Source: Gammaproteobacteria bacterium
GTDB lineage: Bacteria; Pseudomonadota; Gammaproteobacteria; Burkholderiales; Rhodocyclaceae
Reading direction: 5' to 3'
DNA: 64,000 bases
Assembly (NCBI GenBank): GCA_018819515.1
Contig: JAHJPX010000004.1
Span: 62,001-126,000 of the forward strand
Below, piece after piece: positions 16,087 to 23,708 of the stretch. A model generated the notes under the pieces. That model was not told where the DNA came from. It ran no database searches and worked only from the letters and a program-made list of their open reading frames with translations. Both the position numbers and the translations under genes were made by a program. Position 1 is the stretch's first letter. Every line of letters begins with the position of its first letter.

Positions 16087-17571
16087 ATGAAGACCTGGAA
16101 CGCACGCATACGACACGCCGGCCACAAGCTTCTGGTGCTAACGCTAATTGCCGTCGCAATGCCGGCGAGCGCAGAAAGCTATTACGTAGCCACGACCGGT
16201 GACGACGCCAACCCGGGATCGACCGGCGCACCATTCAAGACTATACAAAAGGGCCTTGCCGCCCTCTCGTCCGGCGACATTCTCGTGATCCGCGACGGCA
16301 CCTATTCCGGGGCGGCGAACGCCCTGGCCGGCCTTCCCAACGGCGCCTCCGGCGTCTACATCACCATCATGGCGGAAAACGAAGGTGGCGTGATCGTCAC
16401 CGGCGGACTGTCCATGACTTCGCAGAATCAATACCTCGTATTCAAGGGTCTGCGCTTCCAGGATGCGAACGGCCGCGCCATTCTCGGCCATCACATCAAG
16501 TTCCTGCGGAATGAATTCAAAGGCGGTTGCGCCAGCGGCAACTGCGTGAATACCTCGGTAGGATCGAACGATTACCACAATACTGCCGACATTCTGTTCG
16601 AGGACAACTGGTTTCACGGACCGGGCGGCCGCTACAACCTGCTGGTCTACAACGCCAACCGGGTCGTGGTACGGCGCGCGGTCATCCGCCACGACGGCGG
16701 CTGGACAGACGCCAAGGGAGATCCCGAGGCCGGGATCAACTTCTACAACTCGTCGAACTGCTCGGCCCAGAATGTCATTGCCCTTGACAACACCCTCAGC
16801 TACCACACGTGGCAGGGTGCGATCTACAACGTCTACAACAGTGCTTCGCCGAATGCGACCAACAACAACAGCTGGTACGGCAACGTCATCCTGAACGGTC
16901 GCGGCTCGGGTCTGATCCTGGATGGCAATGGGGCGCAAACCGGTCACCTGGTGCAGGATCTCGTGTCCTGGGATGTCGACTATGGCTTGAACCTTGGCAC
17001 TGGTTCGAGCAACGTGACCGGCATGACCATCGACCGCGTGACCACGGGACGCACGACGAGCACATCCACCGCCTATGGCATCGTTCAGTGGGCGAGCTGG
17101 TCGGGCAGTATCACCAACGCGATCATCACCAACGTCAATGCGGATTTCGTCGGGCTGTCCGGCACCTACTTCGACAGCTACGGCAATGCCACCACCTCCA
17201 CCGGCACCGGACGGGTAACGTATGATCCACGCAGCAACGGTCTCCGATACCTGACCCGGATCGAAGATGGGGAAGCGCTGAAGACGGCGGGAACCGGCGG
17301 CCAGATCGGCGCGCAGATCGCCGCCCGCATCGGTTCTCCGGAAACCCTGTATGGAGAAACCGGCTGGAACGCGAACACCGGCACGTCCCTGTGGCCCTTT
17401 CCTTTCGAGGCGAGGATCAAGAAGGAAATGTGCGCCGATGCCGGGGTAACGCGCGGCTTCTGTTCAAACGCGTCCCTCACCAACTACATCATGGACTACC
17501 TCGGCAACGGGAATCCATACGGCACGGAAGTCATTCCAATCTACGCGCCGCGCAACCTCCGGGTGCGCTGA
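16087..17571 (+). CDS. Secreted right-handed parallel beta-helix protein
   Basis: A 494-residue secreted protein. The signal peptide ends at MPASAES, followed by the YYVATTGDDANPGSTGAPFKTIQKGL opening typical of DUF1565/pectate-lyase-like beta-helix proteins. Many short Asn- and Gly-rich rungs follow (for example NSSNCSAQNVIALDN, NNNSWYGNVILNGRGSGLILDGNG). The protein stops at YAPRNLRVR, which resembles the first strand of a fibronectin type III domain, so it may have lost a C-terminal domain. Likely a surface polysaccharide-binding or -cleaving protein; the substrate is unknown. Its GC content looks lower than that of its neighbours and it lies in the inserted segment. Confidence 0.75.
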   Translation: MKTWNARIRHAGHKLLVLTLIAVAMPASAESYYVATTGDDANPGSTGAPFKTIQKGLAALSSGDILVIRDGTYSGAANALAGLPNGASGVYITIMAENEGGVIVTGGLSMTSQNQYLVFKGLRFQDANGRAILGHHIKFLRNEFKGGCASGNCVNTSVGSNDYHNTADILFEDNWFHGPGGRYNLLVYNANRVVVRRAVIRHDGGWTDAKGDPEAGINFYNSSNCSAQNVIALDNTLSYHTWQGAIYNVYNSASPNATNNNSWYGNVILNGRGSGLILDGNGAQTGHLVQDLVSWDVDYGLNLGTGSSNVTGMTIDRVTTGRTTSTSTAYGIVQWASWSGSITNAIITNVNADFVGLSGTYFDSYGNATTSTGTGRVTYDPRSNGLRYLTRIEDGEALKTAGTGGQIGAQIAARIGSPETLYGETGWNANTGTSLWPFPFEARIKKEMCADAGVTRGFCSNASLTNYIMDYLGNGNPYGTEVIPIYAPRNLRVR

Positions 17572-17610
17572 CCAATTCCTGCCCATAGTCCGTGGCACCT
17601 GACGAACCAC

Positions 17611-17708
17611 GCTCGTCACCGTCGCCGCGGCCATCTTCCTCGGCCTCTTCTACGCAGTACTGGTCGGCGCCTGCCTGACGCTCTATCATCGGGCACTGGA
17701 CCGTGACG
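17611..17708 (+). repeat. Direct repeat, right copy (sulP 3' remnant)
   Basis: Second copy of the sulP end. It continues as GACGACACCGATAGCCAGCG before the ATGA of the response regulator, so in this frame it would end DRDDTDSQR and stop in the TGA overlapping the regulator start. It is a non-translated fragment here and most likely preserves the original sulP terminus. Confidence 0.9.
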
Positions 17709-17724
17709 ACACCGATAGCCAGCG

Positions 17725-18372
17725 ATGACGGAAGCCGCCAACAAGCCACATCCCCCCGCCTCCACCGTCTTCGTCGTCGACGACGACGATGGCATGCGCA
17801 ACGCCCTGCGGCGCGCGCTCATGCAAGCCGGTTTTGCCGTGCAGCCCTTCGCCTCCGGCCAGGCGTTTCTCGACGGCTACCGGCCGGCGCCGCCGGCCTG
17901 CCTGCTGCTCGACGTGAAAATGCCGGAAATGAGCGGCCTCGAAGTGCAGACCGTCCTCAACGAACGCCTGATCGACCTGCCGGTGATCTTCCTCACCGGC
18001 GCGGCCGAAGTGCCCATCGCCGTGGCGGCCATGAAGGCGGGCGCGGTCGACTTTCTCGAAAAGCCCTTCGACAACGAGGTGCTGGTAGCGCGCGTCCGGC
18101 AGTGCATAGCAACGCAGGCGCAACGGAGTCAAACGGCGGAGGACGATGGCCGCTACGCGCGCGGTCTCGCCCTGCTGACCCCGCGCGAAGCGGAAGTGAT
18201 GCAGCTCATGCTCACCGGCAAGACCAGCAAGCTCATCGCGAGGAGTCTGGGCGTCAGCCACCGCACCATTGAAATCCATCGCGGTCGGGTCATGGAGAAA
18301 ATGCAGGCCGAGACGCTGGCCGAACTGGTGCGAATGGAACTGTCCGGGAGAATCGAACCGCGCCGGGGCTAG
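17725..18372 (+). CDS. FixJ/NarL-type two-component response regulator
   Basis: A 215-residue protein. The receiver domain (about 9-125) has the acidic pocket VDDDDG, the phospho-acceptor Asp in LLLDVKMPEMSG, the Thr in FLTGAAE and the Lys in FLEKPFDN. A LuxR-type helix-turn-helix follows (LTPREAEVMQLMLTGKTSKLIARSLGVSHRTIEIHRGRVMEKM), so it is of the FixJ type. No sensor kinase is adjacent. The start overlaps the remnant of the sulP terminus, suggesting it was once coupled to sulP and may regulate the tsdA-sulP region. Confidence 0.92.
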   Translation: MTEAANKPHPPASTVFVVDDDDGMRNALRRALMQAGFAVQPFASGQAFLDGYRPAPPACLLLDVKMPEMSGLEVQTVLNERLIDLPVIFLTGAAEVPIAVAAMKAGAVDFLEKPFDNEVLVARVRQCIATQAQRSQTAEDDGRYARGLALLTPREAEVMQLMLTGKTSKLIARSLGVSHRTIEIHRGRVMEKMQAETLAELVRMELSGRIEPRRG

Positions 18373-18515
18373 TGGTGGTGCAGCCAGTATTGGTGCGCCA
18401 GGATCAGCAGGCTGCCCAGCGGCAGAACCACGGCGGCCAGGTAGAGTGCGACCATCCACAGATGATGGCGGTGCTCGGCCGCGGTGGTGGTGGTGTGAAG
18501 TGTGATGGCGCGCAT
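18369..18515 (-). CDS. Small histidine-rich membrane protein
   Basis: A 48-residue protein, MRAITLHTTTTAAEHRHHLW at the N-terminus, one transmembrane helix (about 20-42) and the end HQYWLHHH. AGGGGAG lies eight bases before the ATG, a good RBS, which supports a real gene despite its size. It converges with the response regulator and overlaps its last four bases. Histidine clusters at both ends could bind a metal. No family is recognised. Confidence 0.6.
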   Translation of the reverse strand: MRAITLHTTTTAAEHRHHLWMVALYLAAVVLPLGSLLILAHQYWLHHH

Positions 18516-18965
18516 TTTGTAACTCCCCTGTTTCCGTGGTTCTGCTTCTCTTTGATTGCAGATTAGGGAAAACGCAGGGCGAAGAAAATCCGTACGAATA
18601 CCTATGTCCCGCCGCCGGGCGCCCGAGGCGGCTTGCCCCGGCACGCATTTCAGTGGGTGCGGAATCGAGGCGTCGCTTCCGCCGGGTGGTTGCACCGCAC
18701 AATATGGAATCGGCAACAGACTCCGACGGCCTGAAACCCGCATATCCCGCAACAGCTCTTGACATCGGGGCAACGCAACCGTCACACAGGGCACACTGAC
18801 GGCGCACGTATGCCATTGATTTCGCTGCAAACCTGATAAGTCGCCCATCTGCCGGCATTAATAGTCCGAAATCCACCCGGCATTCGCCTTCGGTATGGTT
18901 GCTGATACAGGCGCAATCCGCCATAGCGGCCTGACCACAAAACCAGACAAGCCGGAGGAGAAAAT
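18516..18965. other. 450-base intergenic region upstream of the CBS protein
   Basis: No convincing reading frame. It separates the divergent small membrane protein from the CBS gene and must hold both promoters. A TTGACA occurs at about 18757 without a good -10 at the right distance. The segment 18700-18900 is AT-richer. I see no repeat or RNA gene. Confidence 0.4.
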
Positions 18966-19568
18966 ATGCATTGCAATGGTTTCAAGGCACTCGCATCCCG
19001 CAAGATCAAGCGCGACGCAAGCTACCATCAGCCCAATCGTCACGAGCCTGTTAACGCCGATTCGCCGGCCATCGAGGTCATGACCGACCTGCAGCAGGTC
19101 GCCGTAGCCACGACGACGATCTACGCCAGCATCGCCGCAGCCACGCAGACAATGATCTCCCACGGAGTCCGGCTGCTGCTGGTGCTGAACGCCGAAGGCC
19201 AGATCGCCGGACTCATCACGGCCCGCGACACCATGGGCGAGCGGCCGATCAAATACGTCCATGAGCGCGGCACCAAGCACAGCGAGCTGACCGTGCGCGA
19301 CTGCATGACGCCGATCGAAGAGATCGACGTTCTCTCGATGAAGGACGTGATGAAGACCTGCGTCGGCAACATCGTCACCACGCTGGAAGCCATCGGCCGC
19401 CAGCACGCGCTCGTGGTCGACGAACTCGACGACGGCCAGGAAATGCTCCGCGGCATCTTCTCCATCACCCAGATCGGCCGCCAACTCGGCGTCGGCCTGC
19501 AAGCCTTCGAAGTCGCCCACACCTTCGCCGATATCCGGGCGGCGCTAGCGCCCGTAGCCGCCGGCTGA
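18966..19568 (+). CDS. CBS-domain protein
   Basis: A 200-residue soluble protein with a pair of CBS domains: first about 38-100 (QVAVATTTIYASIAAATQTMISHGVRLLLVLNAEGQIAGLITARDTMGE), second about 115-185 (VRDCMTPIEEIDVLSMKDVMKTC ... HALVVDELDDGQEMLRGIFSITQIGRQLG). CBS pairs bind adenine nucleotides and report energy state. No catalytic domain is attached. The RBS GGAGGAG lies at a good distance and the gene is followed by a clear terminator, so it is monocistronic. The target is unknown. Confidence 0.88.
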   Translation: MHCNGFKALASRKIKRDASYHQPNRHEPVNADSPAIEVMTDLQQVAVATTTIYASIAAATQTMISHGVRLLLVLNAEGQIAGLITARDTMGERPIKYVHERGTKHSELTVRDCMTPIEEIDVLSMKDVMKTCVGNIVTTLEAIGRQHALVVDELDDGQEMLRGIFSITQIGRQLGVGLQAFEVAHTFADIRAALAPVAAG

Positions 19569-19606
19569 CCCCGCTCCAAAGCCGGAAACGGCGCAGCGCG
19601 CGGAAC

Positions 19607-19636
19607 AACGGCCGGGACAACCCCGGCCGTTTCCAT
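19607..19636 (+). terminator. Rho-independent terminator of the CBS gene
   Basis: Ten-base stem AACGGCCGGG / CCCGGCCGTT followed by TTCCATTT. Nearly the same stem sequence is used after hdrB at 13311. Confidence 0.82.
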
Positions 19637-19675
19637 TTGCGCCCTCCGTCACACCCATTGCCTTGGCGCGCCAAG

Positions 19676-19699
19676 AAAAGTCAGCCGTGGTGGTACGCC
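19676..19699 (+). repeat. 24-base dispersed repeat, copy 3 (intergenic)
   Basis: 23 of 24 match to the core. The flanks CCTTGGCG and CGCCAAGG form a larger inverted repeat around it. Confidence 0.85.
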
Positions 19700-19956
19700 A
19701 AGGAGGACGGTTCTCGGCTAGGGGCGGTCTTTGCCGGTACGTCCCGAAAGCAGACAATCAACCAATCCGCAGGTATGCTGGCGGCGTTTCTTAACGCTGC
19801 CGCTTTTCGCGCATATTTGATACTGTATGGGTCACCATTCCAGAGAGTTGCTCCCTGCTGCTATGCGGATTCCCGCGCGAATTGTCGCGCCACGTTGGGG
19901 AGCAACCGCCCAAGTTATGCAGCACAACTGCTCCCGATAACAGGGTTGGGCCATCC

Positions 19957-20523
19957 ATGGATCAATCGACCGCTCAGTTGATCGAAGCTATTCGATCCTC
20001 GCCGCCCGGCACATTCAAATTGTTCCGTGCAACGGAGGCGGAACCAGAGGTCGAGCAGTCGATGGCGAATCGCGAAGACCTCGCGTTACGAGTTCGGCAT
20101 GCGCGTGAGTCCAATTGCCTAATGGAAGTCATCTCGCTTCGTCTTCAGTACATGGATATCTGGCTCCGTGTCTATTACGAGAACACCCCACATACCGAGC
20201 CGCGAGAGCGTGAGTTTGGTCGGCTGCTTAAGCAGTGTTTCAGGCAGGGACTTCCCAAGGATCTATACGACAAGCTTCACCAGTTCAATAGAGACAGAGT
20301 GAAAGCAATTCATGGCTACCTTGTGGGCCTCATTGCTTACGATCAACTCGCCACCGTCGTTTTGGAGTCTGACGGTTTATCGGAAGAACTGACTGAATTT
20401 GTATTGCTCAACGCAGGTGAAGCGGTGACCGAGGCATTTGCCGCTCAGCATCACAATCGCGGAGATGCTGTTTACCCTGTTCAATCGTTAATTGCGCATC
20501 TCAGATCGGGGGCCTTCATATGA
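19957..20523 (+). CDS. Hypothetical protein with HEPN-like RxxxxH motif
   Basis: A 188-residue all-helical, soluble protein starting MDQSTAQLIEAIRSSPPG. Base composition is clearly AT-richer than its neighbours, suggesting transfer. The segment LHQFNRDRVKAIHGYLVGLIAYDQL contains RVKAIH, which fits the Rx4-6H active-site pattern of HEPN RNases and comes at the start of a long helix as in HEPN proteins. No antitoxin-like partner is adjacent. The RBS is weak. The HEPN reading is a motif-level inference only. Confidence 0.65.
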   Translation: MDQSTAQLIEAIRSSPPGTFKLFRATEAEPEVEQSMANREDLALRVRHARESNCLMEVISLRLQYMDIWLRVYYENTPHTEPREREFGRLLKQCFRQGLPKDLYDKLHQFNRDRVKAIHGYLVGLIAYDQLATVVLESDGLSEELTEFVLLNAGEAVTEAFAAQHHNRGDAVYPVQSLIAHLRSGAFI

Positions 20524-20543
20524 ATGGCCCAACACTGCAATGC

Positions 20544-20582
20544 ACCGGACCTGCGCGAAAAACCGCGCAGGCCGGTGATTTT
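20544..20582 (+). terminator. Terminator after the HEPN-like gene
   Basis: Stem ACCGG plus CCTGCGCG (one unpaired base between) against CGCGCAGG plus CCGGT, A-rich loop, then GATTTTG. It is 20 bases past the stop. Confidence 0.78.
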
Positions 20583-20644
20583 GAACGTTGAACGACCGCT
20601 TTACTTGGGACCACCGGCGGCTCAGGGCACGATGCGGCCCAAGC

Positions 20645-20668
20645 GGCGTACCACCACGGCTGACTTTT
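20645..20668 (-). repeat. 24-base dispersed repeat, copy 4 (intergenic)
   Basis: 23 of 24 match to the core on the minus strand, with the same single change as copy 3. It lies just beyond the cbbO stop codon. Confidence 0.85.
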
Positions 20669-20681
20669 CCGCGCAGCCTTC

Positions 20682-22751
20682 CTAGTTCGCCGTGAGCCGC
20701 CGATAGATGTCCGCGATCTTGGTCGGCAGCTTGCCGACTTCGTCGAGCACGGTGTAGGCGGCGGGGCCGACCATGCGCTTGAGGTAGTCGGCGCCGTGGC
20801 GGTCGATGGTGACGCAGTAGCTGCGGATGCCCTGGCGGCGCGCTTCGTGCAGGGCCTGGCGGGTGTCTTCGATGCCGTAGGTGCCGCGGTATTCGTCGCC
20901 GAAGTCGTCGGGACGGCCGTCGGAAAGGGTGACGAGCAGCTTGTGGCGCACGGGTTGGGCGGCGAGCAGTCGGGTGAGGTGGCGGATGGCGACGCCCATG
21001 CGGGTGTAGTCCCGGGCTTCGATGCCGGCGATGCGGCGCTTCACGGCGTCGTCGTAGCGATCGCCAAACGCCTTGATGCGGTAGATGTCGCAGCGCGTGC
21101 GCGTCCAGCCGGAGAAGCCGTAGATGGCGTAGTCGTCGCCGAGTGCTTCGAGCGCTTCGCAGAGCATGATCAGCGATTCACGCTCGGCGTCGTTCACCCA
21201 GCCTTTGGTCGAACCGCTCATGTCGACCATGAACATCGCGGCCATGCTGCGCTCGTTGCGGATGCGGCGGCAGAACAGGCGCGGCGAGGGTTCGATGCCG
21301 CTCCTGCGGTCGATGTGCGCATCGACCTGCGCGTCAAGGTCGATCTCCTCGCCTTCGGGCTGGCGTCCGAGCACGCGGTCTTCACCGCGCACGGCTTCGA
21401 AGCGGCGGCGGATCTGGCTGATCAGCGCGCGATGGCGGTTGCCGACCTCCTCGACGTAGTCGGCGTCGCCGGGCTTCACCTCCACCTCGTAAACGTGGCA
21501 CCAGCCCTTGCGATAGGCGCTGCGGTGGTAGTCCCATTCGTCGTAGCGGAAGTCGGCATCGCGGTCGTTGACGAGGTCCGTCCCCGGGCCGGCCAGATCG
21601 GTCGGCAGCCAGCCGCCGGAGCCGGCGGGACTCAGCGCCTCGGGCGGCAGTTCGCCGAGGTCCTGCACCAGCGCTTGCGCGGCGGCCTGCGCCTCGGGCG
21701 GCAGCGCCACCACGTCGCCATCGACGCGAATTTCCATGGCGCCGTCTTCGCCGGGCGCGATGTCGAGCACCGCCTCGCCGCCCTGCTTGCGGCCGCCCGC
21801 GCCCTTGAGCGCGGCCAGGGCATTGCGCAGCACCTTTGTTTCCTTGGCGATGCGCTCGGCGCGCACGCGGCGCGCGGCGGTGGGGTCGAGGGTACCGAGA
21901 AAAGTCAGCCGTGGCGGTACGCCACCTGCGGCGACGAATTCGCGCAGCAGAGCGAGGCTGTCCTGCACCGTCGCCGTCGCGGCCTGCAAGCGCGGCAGCG
22001 CGGGTGCCAACCCATCCGGCCACGGGCCGCGCAGTTCGGCCATCTCGCGCGCGAGGCCCGGCAGTTCCTGCGCGATGCGCGCGTCGAGGCGGACGGCTTC
22101 GAGCAGGGTGAGCCAGGCCAGTGCCTGCGGGCGATCGGGCAAATCGGCGATGGCGGCATCGATGTCGACGCTGAAAGTGCCGTAACGCGTTTGCGCCCAG
22201 AGCAGCGCCGCCGTGGCTTTGAAAAGCCGGCGGTTGTCTTCGGCGCTCGACCGCTCGGCAAGCAGATCGGGCAGGAAGAGGATTTCGGTATCGGTCCAGG
22301 CCGGGTTGCCCGAGCCGACATTGCGCAGTGCGAGAGGCCGGCCGGAGAGGCCGTGCACGAAACGCGTTAGCCGCGCTTCGACGTCGGCGTAGCGGGCGAG
22401 CGCCCTGCCTTCGCGTTCCGCCCGGAAGCCTTCGAGGTCGCGCAGCAGTTCCATCGCCGGGCGCAGGCCCTGGCGGTCGTAGGCATCGAGACCGGCGATC
22501 ACCCAGGCATCGAAGCCATCGTCATCGAGCAGTTCGAACGCCTGCGGGGCGAGCGTGGCCAGCAGGTAGCCGATCTCGGCATAGGTCTTGGCGGCGACGC
22601 CGGCCCAATGCAGGACCTTGTCCTGCTGGCGGCGGCTGAGGGTTTCGAGCGACTGGGCGAGGCGCGTGATGGAACGATGCGAGGGCGACGCGAACAGGAC
22701 GCGGTCGAGGCGTTCCTCCAGTTCGTGTTCGAACAATCTCCTGTCGGTCAT
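20682..22751 (-). CDS. cbbO: CbbO-like VWA-domain protein
   Basis: A 689-residue protein with a C-terminal von Willebrand A domain. The MIDAS motif is MVDMSGSTKG, with the later TLSDGRPDDFGDEYRGTYGIEDTR segment shared by CbbO and NorD. CbbO works with the AAA ATPase CbbQ to reactivate inhibited Rubisco. The ATG at 22751 has GAGG upstream; a longer frame adds only an unsupported arginine-rich stretch. No Rubisco gene is in the window, so NorD or a general MoxR-partner role remains possible. An exact copy of the 24-base repeat is in frame (GVPPRLTF). Confidence 0.82.
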   Translation of the reverse strand: MTDRRLFEHELEERLDRVLFASPSHRSITRLAQSLETLSRRQQDKVLHWAGVAAKTYAEIGYLLATLAPQAFELLDDDGFDAWVIAGLDAYDRQGLRPAMELLRDLEGFRAEREGRALARYADVEARLTRFVHGLSGRPLALRNVGSGNPAWTDTEILFLPDLLAERSSAEDNRRLFKATAALLWAQTRYGTFSVDIDAAIADLPDRPQALAWLTLLEAVRLDARIAQELPGLAREMAELRGPWPDGLAPALPRLQAATATVQDSLALLREFVAAGGVPPRLTFLGTLDPTAARRVRAERIAKETKVLRNALAALKGAGGRKQGGEAVLDIAPGEDGAMEIRVDGDVVALPPEAQAAAQALVQDLGELPPEALSPAGSGGWLPTDLAGPGTDLVNDRDADFRYDEWDYHRSAYRKGWCHVYEVEVKPGDADYVEEVGNRHRALISQIRRRFEAVRGEDRVLGRQPEGEEIDLDAQVDAHIDRRSGIEPSPRLFCRRIRNERSMAAMFMVDMSGSTKGWVNDAERESLIMLCEALEALGDDYAIYGFSGWTRTRCDIYRIKAFGDRYDDAVKRRIAGIEARDYTRMGVAIRHLTRLLAAQPVRHKLLVTLSDGRPDDFGDEYRGTYGIEDTRQALHEARRQGIRSYCVTIDRHGADYLKRMVGPAAYTVLDEVGKLPTKIADIYRRLTAN
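21900..21923 (+). repeat. 24-base dispersed repeat, copy 5 (inside cbbO)
   Basis: Exact match to the core. On the coding strand it encodes GVPPRLTF in CbbO, the same frame as in soxA. Confidence 0.9.
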
Positions 22752-22886
22752 TTCGACCTCGGACAGCTTTCGTCGCGAACGCAGGCGAGACGAGGCGCGC
22801 GCAAACGAAATGCAAGACATACCGAACAGGTAGGCGCAGCGTTGAGGCTCGCGAGCAACAACGTATCGCCAAGTGCAGCAGAAAGC

Positions 22887-23693
22887 TTAGAAGACGGCCC
22901 GGACGAGGTCATCCAGCGTCTGCGTCATGTCGGGATCGTCGGTCAGCGCCCGGGCGATGGCGGCGTTGGCGGCCTCGATCGGCGTCCTGCCGGCGCTGAC
23001 TATTTGCGCGGCATGCACCAGCAGGCGCGTGCTGGCGCCTTCGTCGAGGCCCTGGCCCTTGAGGTTGCGGGTCAGCTCGCCGAGCTTGACGAGCTTCTTC
23101 GCGAGCGCCTCGTCAACACCGCCTTCCGAGGCGACGATCTGCGCTTCCAGTTCGGCCGACGGATAGTCGAACTCCAGTGCGATGAAGCGCTGCCGCGTGC
23201 TCGGCTTGATTTCCTTGAGGATGCTCTGGTAGCCGGGGTTGTAGGAGATGACCAGCAGGAAGTCGTCGGGCGCGGGCAGGAGTTCGCCGCGCTTGTCGAC
23301 CGTGAGCACGCGGCGGCTGTCGGCCAGCGGGTGGATGACGACGGTGGTGTCCTTGCGCGCCTCGACGATCTCGTCGAGGTAGCAGATGGCGCCGGCACGC
23401 ACGGCGGCGGTGAGCGGGCCGTCCATCCAGACGGTCTCGGAGCCGACGATCAGGTAGCGGCCAAGCAGGTCGGCGGTAGTCAGGTCGTCATGGCAGGCGA
23501 CGGTGACCAGCGGCCGCTTGAGCTTCCAGGCCATGTATTCGACGAAGCGCGTCTTGCCGCAGCCGGTCGGGCCCTTGAGCAGCACCGGCAGGCGGCGCGC
23601 GGCGGCGGCCTCGAACAGGCCGACCTCCTCGCCGACGGGCTGGTAATACGGCTCGTCGTCGATGCTGGCAAGTTGCGGCGAGAGCAGGTCCAT
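22887..23693 (-). CDS. cbbQ: CbbQ-like MoxR-family AAA+ ATPase
   Basis: A 268-residue AAA+ protein with Walker A GPTGCGKTRFVEYMAW, Walker B ICYLDEIVEA, sensor region SYNPGYQS and the arginine segment STRQRFIALEFDYPS. This is the CbbQ/NirQ/NorQ type. With CbbO 135 bases downstream it forms the MoxR-VWA pair. It follows the YkgJ-type gene after 15 bases. The pair is known to activate Rubisco in chemoautotrophs, but its position behind aprBA allows another client. Confidence 0.87.
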   Translation of the reverse strand: MDLLSPQLASIDDEPYYQPVGEEVGLFEAAAARRLPVLLKGPTGCGKTRFVEYMAWKLKRPLVTVACHDDLTTADLLGRYLIVGSETVWMDGPLTAAVRAGAICYLDEIVEARKDTTVVIHPLADSRRVLTVDKRGELLPAPDDFLLVISYNPGYQSILKEIKPSTRQRFIALEFDYPSAELEAQIVASEGGVDEALAKKLVKLGELTRNLKGQGLDEGASTRLLVHAAQIVSAGRTPIEAANAAIARALTDDPDMTQTLDDLVRAVF

Positions 23694-23708
23694 CGCGCCC
23701 GTTCCGAT

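Larger units (their letters stand above)
19569..19956. other. 388-base intergenic region with terminator and 24-base repeat
   Basis: Holds the CBS gene terminator (19607-19636), a palindromic CCTTGGCGCGCCAAG directly before the 24-base repeat at 19676-19699, and then an AT-richer stretch before the HEPN-like gene. A short frame at 19637-19981 has no RBS or coding character. Confidence 0.5.

Noticed and set aside
18782..19009. Minus-strand frame in the gap before the CBS gene
   Set aside because: No RBS, odd composition and overlap with the CBS gene start; no support as a gene.
22995..23010. GCTGACTATT inside cbbQ resembling part of the 24-base repeat
   Set aside because: Only a short part matches; the remainder of the core is absent.
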